NCBI RefSeq assembly: GCF_001279775.1
Contig: NZ_LGDG01000258.1
Location: 1 to 62,917, forward strand
Reading direction: 5' to 3'
Origin: Streptomyces sp. MMG1533
Lineage (GTDB): Bacteria > Actinomycetota > Actinomycetes > Streptomycetales > Streptomycetaceae
DNA: 62,917 nucleotides
The notes under the pieces are model-generated. The model saw only the letters and a list, made by a program, of their open reading frames with translations. It had not been told where the DNA came from and did not search any database. Below are positions 55,312 through 62,917 of this stretch, piece by piece (the stretch's first letter is position 1; every line of letters begins with the position of its first letter). The position numbers were made by a program, and so were the translations under genes.

Positions 55312-55345
55312 GGGGGGCCCCCCCCCCCCGCGGCCCCCCCCCCCC
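55312..55345. repeat. Homopolymeric G6-C12 and C12 tracts
   Basis: Six G are followed by twelve C (55312-55329), then GCGG, then another twelve C (55334-55345). They lie in the 61-nt gap between the convergent NmrA-like and protease genes. The tract could form a very stable GC hairpin and act as a terminator, but it is also a classic site of length errors or replication slippage. Confidence 0.8.
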
Positions 55346-55364
55346 GCCTGTCACACCCGACTGC

Positions 55365-57173
<1,809 letters not shown>

Positions 57174-57559
57174 GGGCTTGCCTTTCGTGGCCGTGCTCCG
57201 GGCAGCGCGGAACGGCGGTCGAATCGCTTCGGCGATGAAGCGGAGGGGGGTGAAACCGGGGGTGAGGCGGAGAAAGGCGCACGGAGGCCGGCCTGGCGCG
57301 GGAGCCGGCCCGTCCGGGGTTACCTGTGGGTCGGCTGTGGTCGAACGATAGGCAAAGGGAAGGTCAGGGGGATACAGGGGAAACCCTTGATCCGGCCGGA
57401 AACCCACCCTCGACACCGGGTGGTTGACCGGGAACGGTCTGTTTTGCGCCGGTTGGCGGCCCCGTGAACGCGCCGGGCCGATTTCCCGTACTGGACGGGA
57501 GCACACCGTTCACCGCACACGAGCAGTCCGTTCCCGTTCCGCCCGAGGAGACGTTCCGG

Positions 57560-58516
57560 ATGCCCCGGACCACCGCACACCGCACCGCCGCCCTGGCCGC
57601 CTCCGTCACGAGCTCCCTGCTGCTGGGCGTGTGGGCGGCGGCGCCCGCGCAGGCACACGGCGCGCCGACGGATCCGGTCAGCCGGGTCTTCGCCTGCTCC
57701 CCCGACGGCGGCACGCCGTCCGGGTCGGCGGCCTGCAAGGCGGCCGTCGCCGCCAACGGGGCGTCCTTCACGGCCTGGGACAACCTGCGCGTCGCGAACG
57801 TGAACGGCCGGGACCGGCAGACGATCCCCGACGGAGAGTTGTGCAGCGGCGGCCTGCCCGCCTACAAGGGCCTCGACCTGGCCCGCTCCGACTGGCCCTC
57901 GACCCGGCTGACCCCCGGCGGGACACTGACCATGCGGTACGTCTCGACGATCCCGCACACCGGCACGTTCCGGCTCTATCTGACAAAGCCCGGCTACGAC
58001 CCGACGAAGCCGCTGACCTGGTCCGATCTCCCCGAGCGGCCGTTCGCCGAGGTGACGGACCCGGCGCTGACCGACGGCGCGTACCGGATCAGGGCGAAGC
58101 TCCCGGCCGACCGGACGGGACGGCAGGTGCTGTACACGGTCTGGCAGAACAGCAGCACGCCGGACACGTACTACTCGTGCTCGGACGTGGTGTTCCCGGC
58201 GGCGAAGAGCGCGGGGGCGGCCGGGGCGGGCTCCGCGTCTGCCACGGCGGAGAGCGAGCGGGAGCGTACGAGCGCGAGCCCCTCGGCCACCACGACTCCC
58301 ACCGAGAAGCGCACCGCGCAGGCCAATCCGTCCGCCGCGGCGAGCCATTCGGCCGGCACCCACGCCGAGGCCGGAGCCGCCTCCGACAGCACGCCGGTGG
58401 CCGCCACCGGGAGCTCGGACTCCAACCCGTCCGCGCCGATGCTGGCGGGCGGCGCCGCCGCGGTGCTGGTGCTCACCGGGGGCGCCGCCCTGGCGCTGCG
58501 TCTGCGTCGACGCTGA
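57560..58516 (+). CDS. AA10 lytic polysaccharide monooxygenase with C-terminal membrane anchor
   Basis: A 318-residue protein. A signal peptide ends AQA, so mature His33 becomes the N-terminal residue of the copper histidine brace. The second brace His is about 133 in RYVSTIPHTGTFRLYL. The AA10/CBM33 domain covers about 33-230, with four or more Cys. A long Ala/Ser/Thr-rich linker follows, then one membrane helix (PMLAGGAAAVLVLTGGAALAL) and RLRRR. It should oxidise chitin or cellulose, or cell-surface glycans, while staying attached to the membrane. ATG 57560 follows GAGGAG. No chitinase gene is near. Confidence 0.87.
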   Translation: MPRTTAHRTAALAASVTSSLLLGVWAAAPAQAHGAPTDPVSRVFACSPDGGTPSGSAACKAAVAANGASFTAWDNLRVANVNGRDRQTIPDGELCSGGLPAYKGLDLARSDWPSTRLTPGGTLTMRYVSTIPHTGTFRLYLTKPGYDPTKPLTWSDLPERPFAEVTDPALTDGAYRIRAKLPADRTGRQVLYTVWQNSSTPDTYYSCSDVVFPAAKSAGAAGAGSASATAESERERTSASPSATTTPTEKRTAQANPSAAASHSAGTHAEAGAASDSTPVAATGSSDSNPSAPMLAGGAAAVLVLTGGAALALRLRRR

Positions 58517-58545
58517 ACGCCGTTTGAACTCCTTTATTACGTCGG

Positions 58546-59523
<978 letters not shown>

Positions 59524-59659
59524 CTACTGACGCGTAACGAGAAAGCCCTTGCGGTCACCGGGAGTTGCGAGGGGGCGTGCGCCCAGGTCCGCTGTCCGCG
59601 CCAGGACAACGTGTGCCGCTGAACCCTCATCGCATTGACTATGCCCACGGGAGCAGAAC

Positions 59660-60298
59660 ATGGCCTCGTCCTCACCAGCAGTCCCCGAATCCTCCGAAGC
59701 CCCCGCGAGACGCGGGCGGGTCCGGGCCCGCCGGGCCGCGATCATGGCGGTGCCGGCCACGGCGGTCGCCGCGGCGCTCGCGATCCTGACGGCCGAGGGG
59801 GCGTTGGGTGTGCAGTTCGCCATCTCCGGCATGGCCTTCACGGTCACCGCCACCGAGCTCAACGGCACCGGCTTCGAACAGTTCGGCGGCCTCGACCAGA
59901 TGGCTCCGGGCAGCCCCAACGAGGGCGACACCGGCGGCCAGGTGCTGGTCATCACGTCCGCCATCAAGAACGCGACGCTCACCAAGCTGTGCCAGAGCGT
60001 CGACCTGGGCGGCACCAACCTGCTGATCACCGCGGGCGGCGGGAAGGACAAGGTCGAGGCGACCGACCTGACCACCGACTCGACCGAACTGTCCGGCGAC
60101 GCCGCCTTCGACAACATCGAGATCGGCAACGACGCCAGCACCCTCACCAAGGCCGGTGTGAAGGGCCCGATCGGTGTGTTCAGCCAGCAGGCCGACACCG
60201 TGCACATCGGCAACCTGCGGCAGACCAACTACGCCACCACGGCAGGGGTGTTCAAGCTGCCGGGCCTGAAGCTCGGCTTCAGCAGCAAGGGCTGCTGA
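59660..60298 (+). CDS. DUF6230 family envelope protein
   Basis: A 212-residue protein. A basic N-terminus is followed by one hydrophobic segment (AAIMAVPATAVAAALAILTAEGALG, about 26-50), then an extracellular beta-rich domain (VQFAISGMAFTVTATELNGTGFEQFGG; LGGTNLLITAGGG) with a C-terminal Cys. From memory it matches Streptomyces DUF6230, of unknown function. Its stop overlaps the start of the DUF6114 gene by 1 nt (TGATG), so the pair is translationally coupled. Confidence 0.8.
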   Translation: MASSSPAVPESSEAPARRGRVRARRAAIMAVPATAVAAALAILTAEGALGVQFAISGMAFTVTATELNGTGFEQFGGLDQMAPGSPNEGDTGGQVLVITSAIKNATLTKLCQSVDLGGTNLLITAGGGKDKVEATDLTTDSTELSGDAAFDNIEIGNDASTLTKAGVKGPIGVFSQQADTVHIGNLRQTNYATTAGVFKLPGLKLGFSSKGC

Positions 60299-60744
60299 TG
60301 TCCGAGGGGCCCCGTCAGGGCATGCGGCCCGCCTTCCGGCGCTGGCGGGCCGCCCGTCCGTTCTGGGGCGGGCTCCTGCTCGCCCTGGGCGGAGCGGAGA
60401 TCCTGCTCACCGAGAAGGCGTCGCTGAAGGTCATGCTGCACGCCGGCGCACAGGCTCTGGCGGGCTACGTGCTGCCGACCCTGATGCTGGTGCTCGGACT
60501 GCTGATCCTCTTCAACCCCGCGCAGCGGCTCTTCTACTCGATCACCGGTGTCCTGATGTCCCTGGGCACCTGGGCCACCTCCAACCTGGGCGGCTTCTTC
60601 ATCGGCCTCCTGCTGGGAGTCGCGGGCAGCTGCATGGCCTTCGGCTGGCTTCCCGACCAGGAGCCGCGCCGCAGCCGACGGCAGCGCCGCAGGGAGGCCC
60701 GGGAGGCCCGGGAGGCGAAAGCGGTTCAGCAGCAGGCCGCGTAG
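60298..60744 (+). CDS. DUF6114 family membrane protein
   Basis: A 148-residue integral membrane protein with about four helices (FWGGLLLALGGAEILL; LAGYVLPTLMLVLGLLILF; LFYSITGVLMSLGTWAT; GGFFIGLLLGVAGSCMAFGWL) and a highly charged Arg/Glu tail. It is the usual partner of DUF6230 proteins in Streptomyces; the function is unknown. The coupled start at 60298 is fixed by the TGATG overlap. Confidence 0.8.
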   Translation: MSEGPRQGMRPAFRRWRAARPFWGGLLLALGGAEILLTEKASLKVMLHAGAQALAGYVLPTLMLVLGLLILFNPAQRLFYSITGVLMSLGTWATSNLGGFFIGLLLGVAGSCMAFGWLPDQEPRRSRRQRRREAREAREAKAVQQQAA

Positions 60745-60809
60745 GAACCGGGGACCGGATGGTCAACTGAACAGGATTAGACATGAGTTGAGCATGGGAA
60801 GGGAGGTGC

Positions 60810-61607
60810 ATGGAGCGAGACATCGACACCGGGAGCGCGCACTCCGCGCGGATCTACGACTACATCATCGGCGGCAAGGACCACTACCCGGCGGACCGCG
60901 AGGCGGGCGACGCCATGGTCCGGGAGTGGCCCGCGCTGCCGGTCCACATGCGGGCGAACCGCGACTTCATGAACCGCGCGGTGCGGCATCTCGCCGAGGA
61001 GGCGGGGATACGTCAGTTCCTCGACGTCGGCACCGGCATCCCGACCTCCCCGAACATCCATGAGATCGCCCAGTCGGTGTCCCCGGACGCCCGGGTCGTC
61101 TACGTCGACAACGACCCCCTCGTCCTCGCCCTCTCCCAGGGCCTGCTGAACGGCACGCCCGAGGGCAGGACGGCGTACGTCGAGGCGGACATGCGCGATC
61201 CGGCGAGCATCCTGGACGCCCCCGAGCTGCGCGCGACCCTCGACCTGACGCAGCCGGTGGCCCTGACCGTCATCGCGATCGTCCACTTCATGATGGACGA
61301 GGACGACGCCGTGGGGATCGTCCGCCGACTCCTCGACCCGTTGCCCTCCGGCAGTTGTCTGGCGATGTCCATCGGCACCGCCGAGTTCGCGCCGGACGAG
61401 GTGGGCCGGGTCGCCCGCGAGTACGCGGCGCGGGGCATGCCGATGCGGCTGCGCACCCTCGCCGAGGCCGAGGAGTTCTTCGCGGGGCTGGAACTCGTCG
61501 CCCCGGGGATCGTCCAGGTCCACAAGTGGCATCCGGACGGCACGGGCACCGAGGTGATCCGGGACGAGGACATCGCGATGTACGGGGTGGTGGCGCGCAA
61601 GCCGTAA
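60810..61607 (+). CDS. SAM-dependent methyltransferase, DUF574/Methyltransf_19 type
   Basis: A 265-residue protein. It begins with the group's ARIYDYIIGGKDHYPADREAG, then the SAM motif FLDVGTGIPTSPNIHEIAQ, VVYVDNDPLVLALSQGLL, and VALTVIAIVHFMMDEDDAVGIVRRLLDPLPSGS. This family is greatly expanded in Streptomyces; members often accompany conservon or whiE-like loci, but substrates are unknown. ATG 60810 follows GGGAGGTGC. It stands alone here. Confidence 0.85.
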   Translation: MERDIDTGSAHSARIYDYIIGGKDHYPADREAGDAMVREWPALPVHMRANRDFMNRAVRHLAEEAGIRQFLDVGTGIPTSPNIHEIAQSVSPDARVVYVDNDPLVLALSQGLLNGTPEGRTAYVEADMRDPASILDAPELRATLDLTQPVALTVIAIVHFMMDEDDAVGIVRRLLDPLPSGSCLAMSIGTAEFAPDEVGRVAREYAARGMPMRLRTLAEAEEFFAGLELVAPGIVQVHKWHPDGTGTEVIRDEDIAMYGVVARKP

Positions 61608-61875
61608 CGCCGCAACGATAGCGGGTGCGTTGCCCCGGGGAGGCGGGTGCCTCGTTCCGCCACCCCGCAGGCACCACCGTCGGCCTTCCCGCTGGCAGCG
61701 GGACCATCACGATGTCGCACCGACAACTCACTGCGAGCGGCCGATCACTTGACTACCGGCGGTCACACACGATTGGCTCCGAGCGAGTGAAGGTGCAACA
61801 GGCCGGTGCGCAACGTGCGATTCGGCCTCACTTTCGCGTTCCACTTGCTCGGCCGCACAGCGAGGTGCCCCCTCC

Positions 61876-62889
61876 ATGAACACTCCTCCCCCACCTCAGG
61901 TTTCCTCCGGATCCCTTCGTGGGGTCGCCGTGGTCGCCGCGGTCTGTCTGCTCCTCGCCGGCTGCTCCGGTTCCGGCGGTGCACGGCTCGACGCGGACGC
62001 GGACGCCGCGGGCATGGCCGATTCCGGCGGGCTCAAGGTCAGCCTGATCACCCACGGCGGCAAGGGGGACGACTTCTGGCAACTGGTTCAGAAGGGCGCC
62101 CGGGCCGCGGCCGCCAAGGACGGCATCGAGCTGACGTACGCGAGCGACTCCGACCCGGCCGGTCAGGCGGAGCTGGTGCGGGACGCGATCCGCGACAAGG
62201 TCGACGGCATCGCGGTGACCCTGGCCAAGCCGCAGGCGATGAAGGGGCCGGTCGCCGAGGCGAAGGCGGCGGGCATACCCGTGGTCGGTCTCAACTCCGG
62301 TATCGACGCCTGGCGGTCGGCCGGTCTCCTGCAGTACTTCGGCCAGGACGAGAGCCTCGCGGGCCGGGCCGTCGGGGACAAGCTGGACGCCGTCAAGGCC
62401 AGGCACGCCCTGTGCGTCATCCACGAGCGGGGCAACGTGGCCCTGGAGGCGCGCTGCGCGGGCGTGAAGAAGACGTTCGCCGGTGAGACCGAGATGCTGT
62501 ACGTCGAGGGCACCGACCTGGACGCGGTGAACGCCGCGGTCACGGCCAGGCTGCGGCAGGACCCCACCATCGACGAAGTCGTCACGCTGGGCGCGCAGTC
62601 CGCGCTGGCCGCGGTCAAGTCGGTGAAGGCGGCGGGCAGCCGGGCCGGGGTCGCCACCTTCGACCTCGACAAGGACCTGGTCAAGGCCGTGCGGAGCGGG
62701 GACGTACAGTTCGCGGTGGACCAACAGCCGTATCTGCAGGGCTACCTCGCCGTGGACTCCCTCTGGCTGTACAAGACGAACGGCAACGTGAGTGGTGGCG
62801 GCGTGGCGCCCGTGCTCACCGGTCCCGCGTTCGTCACCAAGTCGAACGTCGCCTCGGTCGCGCGGTTCGCCGAGGCCGGAACCCGCTGA
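61876..62889 (+). CDS. Sugar-binding ABC transporter lipoprotein (RbsB type)
   Basis: A 337-residue lipoprotein. The signal peptide ends in lipobox LLLAGC (near residue 30), then a Peripla_BP_4 fold (VSLITHGGKGDDFWQLVQKGARAAAAKDGIELTYASDSDPAGQAEL; GIPVVGLNSGIDAW; VDQQPYLQGYLAVDSLWLY). It should bind a monosaccharide or inositol-like ligand. No permease or ATPase genes are visible before the window ends 28 nt later; they may follow outside. Start ATG 61876. Confidence 0.85.
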   Translation: MNTPPPPQVSSGSLRGVAVVAAVCLLLAGCSGSGGARLDADADAAGMADSGGLKVSLITHGGKGDDFWQLVQKGARAAAAKDGIELTYASDSDPAGQAELVRDAIRDKVDGIAVTLAKPQAMKGPVAEAKAAGIPVVGLNSGIDAWRSAGLLQYFGQDESLAGRAVGDKLDAVKARHALCVIHERGNVALEARCAGVKKTFAGETEMLYVEGTDLDAVNAAVTARLRQDPTIDEVVTLGAQSALAAVKSVKAAGSRAGVATFDLDKDLVKAVRSGDVQFAVDQQPYLQGYLAVDSLWLYKTNGNVSGGGVAPVLTGPAFVTKSNVASVARFAEAGTR

Positions 62890-62917
62890 CCGTCCGCCCA
62901 CCTCCCTCCTCCCCCTC

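Overview
The window is high-GC actinobacterial chromosome, almost certainly Streptomyces. The signs are strong third-position G/C, GTG/TTG starts, rare in-frame TTA codons, a bifunctional geosmin synthase, AfsA/CprB/ScbR-type gamma-butyrolactone proteins, a subtilisin-inhibitor (SSI) gene, and lineage-specific families (DUF6230/DUF6114, SAV2148-type HEPN protein). No rRNA, tRNA, CRISPR array, prophage or intact transposase was seen. The one mobile trace is a MITE-like element of about 115 bp.

Layout. (1) 1-5360, sulfur assimilation: 3' end of cysD, a cysN broken by an apparent 17-nt deletion, a Cys-containing small ORF, a sulfonate-type ABC transporter (lipoprotein, ATPase, permease) and a CbiX-type chelatase. 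(2) 5680-15577: the MITE, a DinB/MDMPI-like protein, a transglutaminase-like protein, DUF1697, an MMPL exporter, an OleD-like macrolide glycosyltransferase, an overlapping response regulator/sensor kinase/GerMN lipoprotein operon, and a DUF3152 protein. (3) 15589-24388: an ATPase-less sugar ABC operon, an APH-fold kinase, a divergent LysR/EamA pair with a YbaK-like deacylase, a DnaQ-like exonuclease and a HEPN protein. (4) 24450-26665: a two-gene ('split') copper amine oxidase. (5) 26860-38000: treX/glgX, treY and treZ, which together convert glycogen to trehalose. Two M14 carboxypeptidase-like paralogues, a translationally coupled SSI inhibitor and a DUF1707-FHA protein lie between them. (6) 38041-46387: repeats, an APH-fold protein with a possible decayed gene downstream, an M24 peptidase, a PDZ protein, a LysR/PyrG-like amidotransferase pair, geosmin synthase geoA and an LLM oxidoreductase. 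(7) 46641-51935: a large STAND-TPR NTPase, a methyltransferase and an ARMT1/DUF89 protein. (8) 52008-55303: a gamma-butyrolactone locus with a cprB-like receptor, an afsA homologue, a second ScbR-like receptor and an NmrA-like reductase, with candidate 22-bp operators at two positions. (9) 55365-62889: secreted S8 protease, membrane-anchored AA10 LPMO, a divergent secreted protein/DUF6230-DUF6114 set, a DUF574-type methyltransferase and a sugar-binding lipoprotein.

The most interesting signal is developmental or quorum control. In-frame TTA codons, which need bldA tRNA, occur in the cprB-like gene (codon 5), twice in the afsA homologue, in the M14 gene coupled to SSI, and in the STAND-TPR gene. 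The gamma-butyrolactone locus carries ArpA-type palindromes upstream of its regulators. The split amine oxidase, the protease/inhibitor bicistron inside the trehalose region and the broken cysN are the other points worth a second look. Family names are given from memory of sequence motifs; no search was run.
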